This document shows, piece by piece, positions 28,029 through 36,865 of a stretch of 64,000 bases of DNA; the first letter of the stretch is position 1; the number at the start of each line of letters is the position of its first letter. The notes under the pieces are model-generated. The model saw nothing but the letters and a program-made list of their open reading frames with translations. It ran no database searches and was not told the origin of the DNA. The position numbers and the translations under genes are program-made. Origin of the DNA: Actinomycetaceae bacterium (GTDB lineage: Bacteria > Actinomycetota > Actinomycetes > Actinomycetales > Actinomycetaceae); the NCBI GenBank assembly GCA_030537615.1, contig JAUNVP010000009.1, positions 1-64,000 on the forward strand, written 5' to 3'.

Positions 28029-29936
28029 GTGGCCAAGAAAAAGAAGAACCCGGCGAGAATACTCGTCACCCTGGCGGTTCTTACCGTAATCGCTTTCGGC
28101 ACCCTGGTGGGAGGAGCAGTAGCGGGCAAAACGTCGCTCGTACCTGAGCTTGCTCTCGATTTGCAAGGTGGCACCCAACTCATTTTGACTCCGACTGCAC
28201 GCGAAGGTGAGCCGGCAGTCGAGATTTCGGACACTGATTTGCAACAGGCAATCCAGATTATTCGTCAGCGTGTCGATGCTTCCGGTGTCGCTGAATCTGA
28301 GATTACAAGCCAGGGCGGGCGGAATATCATCGTCTCACTTCCGGGAAATCCATCGGAAGAGACGTTGAACCTGGTTCGCTCGTCGGCGGTTATGCGGATG
28401 CGTCCGCTCCTGGTCGCTGCGAATCCAGAAGCCATCGACCCAGCGGTTCTTTCGGCTAATAAACCGGCTGAATCCGAGTCTGAATCCACTGAATCTACGG
28501 AACCAAGTGAGCCAGCAGAGTCTTCCGAGCCAATGCCGACAACGAGCGAAGAATTGGCTGACCAACTCGCGGATATGAACCGAGACGGAGTCATCTCCGA
28601 CGAGCGAACACAAGAACCGACCGATCATTCAGATCTTGCCTGGGTAACGGAAAAGCTGTATCGCGACTTCCTCCTCCTCGATTGCTCAGATCCGGAGAAT
28701 CAGGGCAAAGGATCGGCTGACAATCCTGAAGAGCCGTTGATTGCCTGCGCTATCAACGGAAAAGAAAAGTACATTCTTGGTCCTACCGACGTTGAGGGCA
28801 CTGAACTCGAAAGTGCCACCGCCGGTATGGAACGGAACTCACAGGGGCAAACCACGGGCAAGTGGGTTGTCTATCTGAAGTTCAATGAGGAAGGCGCCAA
28901 ACAGTTCTTTGAGACCTCTCAGCGGCTCGACGGGCTACGGTCGGCAGACCCAACGAGAAATCGTTTCGCTGCTGTGCTCGACGGGAATGTGGTGACGGCT
29001 CCAAGCATGGATGCGGTAATCGCCGACGGCTCGGCAGTCATTTCCGGATCATTTACCCCTGAATCGGCGCGCACTCTCGCCAACCAGTTGCAGTTTGGTT
29101 CGCTTCCTCTTAACTTCACCGTTGAATCAGAACGGCGTATTTCGGCGACCCTTGGTGCAGATCACCTCGAGATCGGTTTGTGGACCGGTATCGTGGGGCT
29201 GGCCCTCGTCGTGCTTTACCTCATCTGGCAATACCATGGACTGTCGGTTGTAGCGGCGGGTTCCCTCGTTGTCGCCGGTATCATCGTGTACATCGCGATT
29301 GCGCTGTTGTCGTGGCTCATGGGATACCGACTGTCGCTCGCCGGTGTAGCGGGGTTAATTATTGCGGTCGGTATTACCGCTGACTCTTTTATCGTCTATT
29401 TCGAACGTATTCGAGATGAGGTTCGCGAAGGCCGATCCTTGATTGGCGCAGTCAACCAAGGGTGGGAACGGGCTCGGCGAACCATTATCGTGTCCGACAT
29501 GGTCAATCTGCTCGCTGCTATCGTGTTGTACTTCCTCGCTGTCGGTGGTGTTCAAGGCTTTGCATTCACCCTTGGTTTAACGACGGTTGTCGACCTGGCC
29601 GTGATCCTCATGTTCACCCATCCGATGATGGAACTGCTTATCCGAACCGAATTCTTTGGACAGGGACATCGATTCTCCGGCCTCGATCCAGAACATCTCG
29701 GGGCGTCTTCTCGGGCGGTTTACGCGGGGCGCGGTAAGGTCCGGACACCTCGAGAACGTAAAGCCGGAGAAACAGGGATTCCCGATATGGGGCGGATGTC
29801 GATTGCCGAACAACGACGGCAGCGGGAGCGTGAACAAGCTCAAACGGCGGCGGATACAGCGCGGACCGATGAATCAACAGCAATAGAAGTCGAAGAACCA
29901 ACCAATAGCGCGACCGGGGAGGACGAAACCAAATGA
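28029..29936 (+). CDS. secD: Protein translocase subunit SecD
   Basis: RND-like membrane protein of 635 residues that, with SecF, uses the proton gradient to help export. The first membrane helix and LDLQGGTQLIL motif are followed by the periplasmic P1 domain and five C-terminal helices with AGVAGLIIAVGITADSFIV. Within P1, residues about 140-200 form a low-complexity Ser/Glu/Pro stretch of the kind found in actinobacterial SecD. AAGGAAA precedes the GTG start. Its stop overlaps secF (ATGATGAG). Confidence 0.96.
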   Translation: MAKKKKNPARILVTLAVLTVIAFGTLVGGAVAGKTSLVPELALDLQGGTQLILTPTAREGEPAVEISDTDLQQAIQIIRQRVDASGVAESEITSQGGRNIIVSLPGNPSEETLNLVRSSAVMRMRPLLVAANPEAIDPAVLSANKPAESESESTESTEPSEPAESSEPMPTTSEELADQLADMNRDGVISDERTQEPTDHSDLAWVTEKLYRDFLLLDCSDPENQGKGSADNPEEPLIACAINGKEKYILGPTDVEGTELESATAGMERNSQGQTTGKWVVYLKFNEEGAKQFFETSQRLDGLRSADPTRNRFAAVLDGNVVTAPSMDAVIADGSAVISGSFTPESARTLANQLQFGSLPLNFTVESERRISATLGADHLEIGLWTGIVGLALVVLYLIWQYHGLSVVAAGSLVVAGIIVYIAIALLSWLMGYRLSLAGVAGLIIAVGITADSFIVYFERIRDEVREGRSLIGAVNQGWERARRTIIVSDMVNLLAAIVLYFLAVGGVQGFAFTLGLTTVVDLAVILMFTHPMMELLIRTEFFGQGHRFSGLDPEHLGASSRAVYAGRGKVRTPRERKAGETGIPDMGRMSIAEQRRQREREQAQTAADTARTDESTAIEVEEPTNSATGEDETK

Positions 29937-31018
29937 TGAGTTTTGCATCGTGGGGTAACGCCCTCTACAGCGGAGAAAAATCCTATCCGATCGTCGATAA
30001 ACGTAAAACCTGGCTCATTGCCGGCTTTACTCTCATTATTCTGTCAATCATTCTCGTGGGAGCGCGCGGTCTCAATCCGTCGATTGAGTTCTCTGGCGGT
30101 TCCCAATTCCTCATTACCGGAACCTCCGATACGTCGCAGTCACGGGCCTATGACGTTCTCAACAATCACGGTATTCGCGAAGGTATTCGTGTCGCCGAAC
30201 TTGGACAAAGCGGGGTCCGGGTCCAGACCGCGCAGGTCAGTCCGGAAGAAATCGCTCAGATCAGGGACGAACTGGCCGGTGCCTACGGTGTTGATAGTGG
30301 CAATATCGAGGCGACGAACATTGGCCCTTCGTGGGGTGGGGAAGTGACGAAAAAAGCAGCGCAATCGCTTGTCATTTTCCTGGTTCTCGTTGGTGCCATG
30401 ATGGCGGTCTACTTCCTGTCCTGGTCAATGTCATTTGCTGCCCTTTTCGCGCTCGGACACGATATATTCCTCACCGCCGGATTCTTCGCTCTGACGCAGG
30501 TTGAGGTATCCCCGGCAACAGTGATCGGATTCTTAACGATTCTCGCCTACTCGCTCTATGACACGGTGGTCGTATTCGATCGCGTCCGAGAACTGACCTC
30601 CTCGATTACCGCCCAGTCCAGATACACCTTCGGCGAGATGGTTAACCTTGCCATTAACCAAACGCTTGTTCGTTCGATTAACACGTCGATCGTTGCACTC
30701 CTACCAGTCGGTGCCATTCTCTTCCTCGGCTCATTCCTGTTGGGAGCCGGAACCCTCACCGACATCTCGCTCGCACTATTTGTCGGCATGGTGGCCGGAA
30801 CGCTGTCATCTGTGTTCATCGCTCCGGCAATGCTCGTCACAGTTGAAGAACGACGCAAGAAAATCAAGCAGCATACCGAACGGGTACTCAAGCTCCGCAA
30901 ACCACTATCGAAAGACGGTGAAGAACCGGTTTCGATTCGAGTATCCAACCCGACTCGGGGGCGACATCTTGGACAGCAGGCCCAGCCAAAGAGAAAACAG
31001 AGGAACAAAAAACGATGA
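29933..31018 (+). CDS. secF: Protein translocase subunit SecF
   Basis: Partner of SecD, 361 residues. An N-terminal helix, the LNPSIEFSGGSQF motif, the soluble domain and five helices with AYSLYDTVVVFDRVRE are typical. A basic tail follows. The ATG overlaps the secD stop by four bases; a second ATG at 29936 is equally possible. The end overlaps apt by four bases. Confidence 0.96.
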   Translation: MMSFASWGNALYSGEKSYPIVDKRKTWLIAGFTLIILSIILVGARGLNPSIEFSGGSQFLITGTSDTSQSRAYDVLNNHGIREGIRVAELGQSGVRVQTAQVSPEEIAQIRDELAGAYGVDSGNIEATNIGPSWGGEVTKKAAQSLVIFLVLVGAMMAVYFLSWSMSFAALFALGHDIFLTAGFFALTQVEVSPATVIGFLTILAYSLYDTVVVFDRVRELTSSITAQSRYTFGEMVNLAINQTLVRSINTSIVALLPVGAILFLGSFLLGAGTLTDISLALFVGMVAGTLSSVFIAPAMLVTVEERRKKIKQHTERVLKLRKPLSKDGEEPVSIRVSNPTRGRHLGQQAQPKRKQRNKKR

Positions 31019-31554
31019 GCACTGAACTTGGCGATCGCGTTGGTGACCTGATCCGCGATAATCTGAGAGAAATACCGGACTTTCCCGAACCCGGCGTACT
31101 GTTCCGAGACATCACCCCGCTCCTCGCTAACGGGACCGCTTTCAGCGAGCTCATTGAGTCGCTTGCACAGCATTATCGAGGGCGCGTTGACGCGATTGCT
31201 GGACTTGAATCGCGTGGATTTATCCTCGCAGCACCGCTGGCAACCGCTCTCGGCATTGGGATGATTACGGTACGCAAAGCTGGGAAGCTCCCGGGGCCGG
31301 TCATTGGAGTCGACTATGAGCTCGAATACGGACAGGCCCGTATGGAACTTCGGCCCGACTCGGTCGAGAAAGGTTCCCGCGTGCTCATTATCGACGACGT
31401 GCTGGCCACGGGAGGTACGGCTGCGGCAGCCGTTAAACTCATTGAACAATGCGAGGCCGAGGTCGTCGCCGTGGCGGTCCTATTGGAGTTGGAAGCTCTG
31501 CAGGGACGTACGAAGCTTCCGGGACTCGTTGTTGAATCCGCACTCGTGTTTTAG
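31015..31554 (+). CDS. apt: Adenine phosphoribosyltransferase
   Basis: Purine salvage enzyme of 179 residues that converts adenine and PRPP to AMP. The PRPP loop is VLIIDDVLATGGTA, and FPEPGVLFRDITPLL at the N-terminus and GLESRGFILAAPLA are typical of Apt. It overlaps secF by four bases. The secF-apt-rel order is conserved in actinobacteria. Confidence 0.96.
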   Translation: MSTELGDRVGDLIRDNLREIPDFPEPGVLFRDITPLLANGTAFSELIESLAQHYRGRVDAIAGLESRGFILAAPLATALGIGMITVRKAGKLPGPVIGVDYELEYGQARMELRPDSVEKGSRVLIIDDVLATGGTAAAAVKLIEQCEAEVVAVAVLLELEALQGRTKLPGLVVESALVF

Positions 31555-31644
31555 GTGATTTTCGGTTTGGTGAATGACCGGGCGCGGGGCTGACCGTTCT
31601 GTGGACGCATTGTTTGCTTGACCGAAGATTTCTGTCCCGTGGGA

Positions 31645-31650
31645 TACCAT
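31645..31650 (+). promoter_or_regulatory. Candidate -10 element of rel
   Basis: TACCAT is followed by six bases and the ATG of rel. A TTGACC hexamer (31618-31623) lies 21 bases upstream, longer than a normal spacer. Confidence 0.4.
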
Positions 31651-31656
31651 GGAACA

Positions 31657-33975
31657 ATGACGTCCAGCAGTAAAGAAGCACCCGGTTCGCGTCCGGTGAG
31701 TGGCTCTCTCGTACGCTCCGGGCTGGTCTGGTTCGGCTCCCGGAAACGATCGACTGCGCCCGAGATTGAGCCCCTGATTCGGGCAGTTCGGGCAAACCAC
31801 CCGAAGGCTGAAATCGATGTTATTGAACGTGCGTACGAGACCGCGAAGCGCTGCCACGAGGGACAATTTCGCAAGTCTGGTGAGCCGTATATCACCCATC
31901 CGGTTGCGGTCGCGACGATACTCGCAGAAATCGGGATGACGCCACCGACTTTAGTGGCAGCCCTGTTGCACGACACGGTCGAAGACACCGACTATACGCT
32001 TGAACAACTGACAGCCGATTTTGGTCCGCAAATCGCACTTTTGGTCGATGGCGTGACGAAACTCGACAAGGTCAAATACGGCTCGTCAGCGCAGTCTGAA
32101 ACGCTTCGGAAGATGATAGTCGCGATGTCGAAAGACATTCGGACATTACTGATCAAACTGGGAGATCGGCTCCACAATGCGCGCACCTGGCAGTACGTCG
32201 AGCGCGGATCCGCTAAGAAAAAAGCTCGTGAGACACTCGAGATTTATGCGCCACTAGCGCATCGACTCGGAATGAACACGATTAAATGGGAACTCGAAGA
32301 ACGATCGTTCATCACCCTATATCCGGAGATTTTTGATGAGATCGACCGCCTCGTCTCTGAGCGAGCTCCCGCACGCGAAGAATACCTTCGCCAAGTCGTC
32401 CTCCTCATCGAAGAGGATTTGCGGACAAATGGTGTGCGCGGCACCGTGTCGGGCCGCCCCAAGAACCACTATTCGATCTATCAGAAAATGATCGTCAGGG
32501 GTAAGGCATTCGACGATATCTACGACCTTGTTGGAGTGCGAGTACTCGTCGATTCGGTGCGTGACTGCTATGCCGTGATCGGCGCTATTCATGCGAGATG
32601 GAATCCGATTCCAGGTCGCTTCAAAGACTACATCGCGACTCCAAAATTCAATCTTTACCAGTCTTTGCACACAACCGTTATGGGTCCTGACGGCCGTCCG
32701 GTTGAGATTCAAGTTCGTACTTTCGAGATGCATGAACGAGCTGAATACGGCGTGGCGGCTCACTGGAAATACAAGCAGAATCCCAATGCCACAACCGGTG
32801 ACGGCGACCGGATGAACGCGCAAGAACAGATGAACTGGTTGCGCGGTCTCATTCAGATGGAACGTGAAACGGGCGATCCGGAAGAGTTCCTCGATTCACT
32901 CCGCTATGAAATCGCAGGCGACGAAGTTTATGTCTTTACCCCCAAGGGGGAAGTACAGGTGCTTCCGGCAGGCGCGACCCCAGTTGATTTCGCCTACGCA
33001 GTGCATACTGAAGTCGGTCACCGTACCATCGGAGCACGAGTCAACGGAAAACTCGTTAGTCTCGAATCGAAACTGGAAAGCGGCGATATCGTCGAGGTGT
33101 TTACCTCGAAATCAGACAAAGCCGGTCCCAGCCGAGATTGGCTTAAATTTGTCGCGTCCTCCCGGGCACGCTCGAAGATTAAGTCGTGGTTCTCGAAAGA
33201 GCGTCGCGAAGAAGCTGCTGAAATTGGCAAGGAACATATTGCGCAAGCGATGCGGAAACAGGATGCACCGCTGCAGCGTTTGATGAGCCACGAATCGCTC
33301 CTGTCGATCGCCTCATCTATGGGGTATCAGGATATTTCCGGCTTGTATGCTGCGGTCGGTGAGAATCAGATTTCTGCTCAAAACGTCGTACAGAAGTTGA
33401 TCGAGGCCCTCGGGGGAGACTCGGGGACTGAGGAAACGCTGTCGGAAGGCATCACTCCGGGGTCGGTGTCTCGCACTCGTTCAACCACTGGTGGGGGCGT
33501 TGTTGTCGAAGGCATGAATGCCAATGATGTGTGGGTCAAGATCGCAAAGTGTTGCACTCCGGTGCCGGAAGATCCCATCGTCGGATTTATCACGCGCGGA
33601 CAGGGAGTGAGTGTTCATGCTCCCGATTGCTCGAACGCGCAAGCTCTCAAACGATCTCATCCAGAGCGCTTCGTTAATGTCACGTGGGACAGTTCAACCC
33701 AGGCGAACTTCCTCGTACAGATTGAAATTAAAGCACTTGACCGAGCCGGGCTACTCGGCGATTTGACCGCCGTTCTTTCCGACTACCGAATCAATATTCT
33801 CTCGGGAAATATGGCTACGTCGCGCGACCGGGTCGCTTCGGTACGATTCACCATTGAAATGGCAGAAGCTTCCCACCTCAATGCAACTCTTGCGGCACTT
33901 CGCCGAATCGACGGGGTATTTGAAGCGAACCGAGTCCGCGGTAATCGTGCGAGTTTGGACAAAAAGCAGAAATAG
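31657..33975 (+). CDS. rel: Bifunctional (p)ppGpp synthetase/hydrolase
   Basis: Long Rel protein of about 772 residues that makes and degrades the stringent alarmone. The HD hydrolase domain has HDTVED (His105, Asp106, Glu109, Asp110), and the synthetase domain has KDYIATPKFNLYQSLHT and EIQVRT. The TGS domain (VYVFTPKGEVQVLPAG), the zinc-finger/RIS region (KCCTPVP) and a C-terminal ACT domain follow. Both catalytic halves look intact. A TTG reading from 31618 is rejected because that triplet is part of a -35-like hexamer. Its 3' end is overlapped by the doubtful minus-strand gene at 33878. Confidence 0.97.
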   Translation: MTSSSKEAPGSRPVSGSLVRSGLVWFGSRKRSTAPEIEPLIRAVRANHPKAEIDVIERAYETAKRCHEGQFRKSGEPYITHPVAVATILAEIGMTPPTLVAALLHDTVEDTDYTLEQLTADFGPQIALLVDGVTKLDKVKYGSSAQSETLRKMIVAMSKDIRTLLIKLGDRLHNARTWQYVERGSAKKKARETLEIYAPLAHRLGMNTIKWELEERSFITLYPEIFDEIDRLVSERAPAREEYLRQVVLLIEEDLRTNGVRGTVSGRPKNHYSIYQKMIVRGKAFDDIYDLVGVRVLVDSVRDCYAVIGAIHARWNPIPGRFKDYIATPKFNLYQSLHTTVMGPDGRPVEIQVRTFEMHERAEYGVAAHWKYKQNPNATTGDGDRMNAQEQMNWLRGLIQMERETGDPEEFLDSLRYEIAGDEVYVFTPKGEVQVLPAGATPVDFAYAVHTEVGHRTIGARVNGKLVSLESKLESGDIVEVFTSKSDKAGPSRDWLKFVASSRARSKIKSWFSKERREEAAEIGKEHIAQAMRKQDAPLQRLMSHESLLSIASSMGYQDISGLYAAVGENQISAQNVVQKLIEALGGDSGTEETLSEGITPGSVSRTRSTTGGGVVVEGMNANDVWVKIAKCCTPVPEDPIVGFITRGQGVSVHAPDCSNAQALKRSHPERFVNVTWDSSTQANFLVQIEIKALDRAGLLGDLTAVLSDYRINILSGNMATSRDRVASVRFTIEMAEASHLNATLAALRRIDGVFEANRVRGNRASLDKKQK

Positions 33976-34417
33976 CGGGAGTTTCGTCGACAGCGCGATC
34001 ATCGAGCAGACCTTTGTTTACGAGTGCACCGATAGTGTAGGCGGGAGTCGTCACCGGAAGCTCGAGGGTGGGATCAAGATGGTGTGGCGCTCGACAGTCG
34101 AGATACCGGATCGTGGTATCCGTAGCGCGGACGCGTTTGACGGAACTGAGACACAGCGGGAAAGGCCGTCCGACTCGCCAGTGCACCCAGGCCGCACTTA
34201 AGTGGCTGATGATCCACCCGCTCGCGAGAAACGGCTGGAAAATACGCACTCGTAGAGCGGGTGTCGTTAAGCAGTCGTTGGCGACAATACATGGGCCGAG
34301 CTGAACAGCTTTCCCTTCCAACACGAGGCCACCGTACATGGCTCGCGATGCATCGTTAAGAGTTTCGATCACACCGGGTGTGAGATGGGCGAACCGAGGT
34401 CGTGCATAATCATTCAT
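33878..34417 (-). CDS. Doubtful gene, AbiEi-like fragment overlapping rel
   Basis: An open frame of 179 codons. The stretch SAAWVHWRVGRP and, further on, ELPVTTPAYTIGALV resembles the middle of actinobacterial AbiEi-like or DUF559-neighbour proteins (SAAWLHG..., VTTPARTLLDLA). The last 32 codons are antisense to the end of rel and look unlike the family, so the 3' part may be lost. CATGAT lies six bases before the ATG, in leaderless arrangement. I judge this a real but possibly truncated gene; the assignment rests on short motifs recognised by eye. Confidence 0.4.
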   Translation of the reverse strand: MNDYARPRFAHLTPGVIETLNDASRAMYGGLVLEGKAVQLGPCIVANDCLTTPALRVRIFQPFLASGWIISHLSAAWVHWRVGRPFPLCLSSVKRVRATDTTIRYLDCRAPHHLDPTLELPVTTPAYTIGALVNKGLLDDRAVDETPAISAFCPNSHDYRGLGSLQIPRRFGEVPQELH

Positions 34418-34423
34418 AATCCA

Positions 34424-34429
34424 ATCATG
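34424..34429 (-). promoter_or_regulatory. Candidate -10 of the AbiEi-like gene
   Basis: CATGAT on the minus strand is followed by six bases and the ATG at 34417, again the leaderless spacing. Confidence 0.3.
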
Positions 34430-34468
34430 CGCACCGACGCTACGGAAGAACACTGAGGTTCTGTCCCT

Positions 34469-34504
34469 TGTGGAAAACTCATCCTGTGGACGCAGTTATC
34501 CTCA
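34469..34504. promoter_or_regulatory. Cluster of DnaA-box-like nonamers
   Basis: TGTGGAAAA (34469-34477) and TTATCCTCA (34496-34504) each match the DnaA box TTATCCACA or its complement at 8 of 9 bases; TGTGGACGC between them matches at 6. They lie in the short gap between the AbiEi-like gene and the end of the DUF349 gene. Chance remains possible. Confidence 0.25.
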
Positions 34505-34526
34505 CGTGTCCGGTTAGGAAAAGGCG

Positions 34527-35870
34527 TTACTCAACCGAACCAGAGATCTGCCGATACCAGGCTCGCTTCGTTTCAAGCGCGTCGGTCACTGCCTTAATCT
34601 GAGCCTCATCGCCAGCTTCCTGTGCCTGAGCTAGATCAACTTCAAGTTGCGCGATGGAATCTTCCAGCTGACCGAGCATTCCTTCAGCGCGAGCCTTCGT
34701 CTCCGGATCAGACTTACGCCACTGCTCTTCTTCAGCATCTCGAACGGCCTTTTCGACCGCCCTCATGCGTCCTTCAACTCGGGATATATCAGAGCGTGGA
34801 ACTCGTCCGGCAGCATCCCACTGGTCTTGAATTTCGCGTAAACGTTTGATCGTTGTATCGAGATCAGTGATGGGGAGTAGCGATTCTGCTCGCTCAAGTA
34901 ACTCTTCCTTGACTTTGAGATTTTGACGGTACTCGGAATCAATCATTTCGCTGTTTTCGCGCCGAGCATCAAAAAACACTTGTTGGGCTGCCCTAAATCG
35001 GGCCCACAGCGCATCATCTTCTTTCCGAGAGGCTCGGCCCGCCTGCTTCCAGCGATCCATCAAATCACGGTAGGCCGCTGAGGTCCGTCCCCAATCGGTG
35101 GAGTTCTGCATGGCTTCAGCCTCGGCAATAAGCTGCTCTTTCGCTCGTTTAGCTTCCGCTTGTCGTGCATCGAGAGCGGAAAAGAACTGGCGCCGATGAC
35201 GATCAAACTTCGTTCGTGCCGAGCTAAACCGCCTCCACAGTGCATCTTCATCAGCCCGATCGAGTCGCGGTCCTCTGCGCTGCAACTGCTTCCAATCTTC
35301 GAGTAGATCGCGGAGCTTTTGTCCCGACTGCTTCCATTGAGTGCGTTCGGGGTCCTGATCAGCCAATGCTTCGGCTTCTTCAACTATCGCAGTACGATCC
35401 TGCAAAGCGGCTTCTTTGGCGGCCTGTCGCTCAGCTTTAGCTTCTTCCTTGCGTTGGGCAGCTCGTTCATGTAACTCGGCCACGCGATGACGAAGACCGT
35501 CGAGATCGCCGACCGCCGCGGGGGCTTTAACTGCCTCATCGATCGTTTTGAGTGTTTGTTCAATATCGTGTGCCGATAGCGCAGGCAATCGGGTCTCAAA
35601 GAGGTTGACGGTTGCTTCAAGATCAAGGAACCGGCGGGTGTAGAGAGCGAGAGGGTTCTCCGGAACTCCATCCGGATACGAGCCGACTTGACGCTCACCG
35701 TCGGCTTCTTTTACCCACACATTTCCGTCTTCATCGACTCGACCAAAGTCTTCGGGATTATCCGTGGAAGCCGCCCTAACGACGACCGCCGGGGTGATGA
35801 CTTCTTCATCAGCCTGAGCAGTCGGCTGTGTGGAATCGGTTAATTCGATGTCATCTGTTTGATCACTCAC
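34527..35870 (-). CDS. DUF349 domain-containing protein
   Basis: Soluble, highly helical protein of 447 residues. At least three DUF349 repeats can be picked out by their W-K-x-x-G/R core (LEDWKQLQRRGPRLDRADEDALWRRF, quoted here as LEDWKQLQRRG, and LMDRWKQAGRASRKEDDALW). Strongly charged coiled-coil segments lie between them. The function of the family is not settled. The GTG at 35870 is chosen because AGGAAT lies just upstream and the extra 40 residues of a longer reading look non-coding. A -10 (TAAGAT) on the same strand suggests a leader of about 80 bases. Confidence 0.9.
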   Translation of the reverse strand: MSDQTDDIELTDSTQPTAQADEEVITPAVVVRAASTDNPEDFGRVDEDGNVWVKEADGERQVGSYPDGVPENPLALYTRRFLDLEATVNLFETRLPALSAHDIEQTLKTIDEAVKAPAAVGDLDGLRHRVAELHERAAQRKEEAKAERQAAKEAALQDRTAIVEEAEALADQDPERTQWKQSGQKLRDLLEDWKQLQRRGPRLDRADEDALWRRFSSARTKFDRHRRQFFSALDARQAEAKRAKEQLIAEAEAMQNSTDWGRTSAAYRDLMDRWKQAGRASRKEDDALWARFRAAQQVFFDARRENSEMIDSEYRQNLKVKEELLERAESLLPITDLDTTIKRLREIQDQWDAAGRVPRSDISRVEGRMRAVEKAVRDAEEEQWRKSDPETKARAEGMLGQLEDSIAQLEVDLAQAQEAGDEAQIKAVTDALETKRAWYRQISGSVE

Positions 35871-35958
35871 GGTATTCCTAACGGGACGGGGTTGGCATCT
35901 GCCTGACCGTACGACTAAAGAGCAGGTGAATCGACCGAGTACGGTAGTCACCACTGCT

Positions 35959-35964
35959 ATCTTA
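35959..35964 (-). promoter_or_regulatory. Candidate -10 of the DUF349 gene
   Basis: TAAGAT on the minus strand. TGCGCA 17 bases upstream is a weak -35. Three TTACG motifs occur close by on the plus strand (35962-35993). Confidence 0.35.
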
Positions 35965-36095
35965 CGTACTTTACGTGTGATTGCGCACATTTACGCCGTT
36001 CTCATGGTCACACTCAGGAACCAATCTGCATCGAGGACGGACACAAACGCACAAACTGAGCTCTTTCGCTTGGTATTCCATCGCACGTTCCGCGG

Positions 36096-36101
36096 TATGG
36101 T
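36096..36101 (+). promoter_or_regulatory. Candidate -10 of the MBL hydrolase gene
   Basis: TATGGT is followed by six bases and the ATG at 36108. No ribosome binding site is present, which fits a leaderless mRNA. Confidence 0.4.
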
Positions 36102-36107
36102 ACACCT

Positions 36108-36818
36108 ATGAGGATTGAGAAGATCACGTCACCATTTCTGGAAGAAAACGCCTATGTCATCTCTGCTGAAGGATCGTCCGAGGCACTCATTATCGACCCG
36201 GGTGTGAGCACACACGACAGGATTGCGCAGTACCTCGACAGCGAGAGCTTGCACGCAACCACGGTTTTACTGACCCACGGACACGCCGATCATATATGGG
36301 ACTCGGCCGCATTCTCCCTTCCGGTTCGCATCGCAAAGCCTGATCTCTATCGACTGGAGAACCCCTTGGCTCAACTACCGTTCCCCTTGGCCGGTAATGC
36401 CCTGTGGAATAAACCCGAGGATATCCAGTTCCATTCGTCGTCAACCGAATACTACGCAGACGGACTTCCGATCCTCATGATCCCCGCACCCGGTCATACC
36501 GAAGGCTCAGTTGTGCTTTTAACCGAAATACCGGCGGGGGATCGGCTCATCGCCAACTTCGCGATTGCGGGCAACACCGGAGAAACGCTAACCGAAAGTC
36601 GTCCGTTGGCGCTGACTGGTGATGTCATTTTTGCCGGATCGGTCGGACGCACGGATCTGCCTGGCGGTGACGAAGTTCAGATGCGACACACATTGCGCAC
36701 GCTCAGCAACGCCCTCGATCCGCGCACGTGGATGCTTCCTGGACACGGGCCGGCAACAGTATGGAACAACGAAATAGAGAATAATCCCTACATCATCCGT
36801 GCCCAACGGGTCGGATAG
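36108..36818 (+). CDS. MBL-fold metallo-hydrolase (glyoxalase II-like)
   Basis: Metallo-beta-lactamase fold protein of 236 residues. The zinc motif is HGHADH, with further ligands in PAPGHTEGS, TGDVIFAGSVGRTDLPGG and PGHGPAT. This is the glyoxalase II-like group with the VGRTDLPGG signature. In actinobacteria the gene usually lies between rel and hisS, as here. The substrate is unknown; thioesters are typical. The start lacks a ribosome binding site. Confidence 0.9.
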   Translation: MRIEKITSPFLEENAYVISAEGSSEALIIDPGVSTHDRIAQYLDSESLHATTVLLTHGHADHIWDSAAFSLPVRIAKPDLYRLENPLAQLPFPLAGNALWNKPEDIQFHSSSTEYYADGLPILMIPAPGHTEGSVVLLTEIPAGDRLIANFAIAGNTGETLTESRPLALTGDVIFAGSVGRTDLPGGDEVQMRHTLRTLSNALDPRTWMLPGHGPATVWNNEIENNPYIIRAQRVG

Positions 36819-36865
36819 GCTTGGGGTCAGAAACGAATCACGGAAGAATTTGAGAATATACTCCT

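Noticed and set aside
31618-31656. Upstream TTG start for rel
   Set aside because: The TTG belongs to a -35-like TTGACC. The ATG at 31657 has a -10-like hexamer at leaderless distance and gives the usual protein length.
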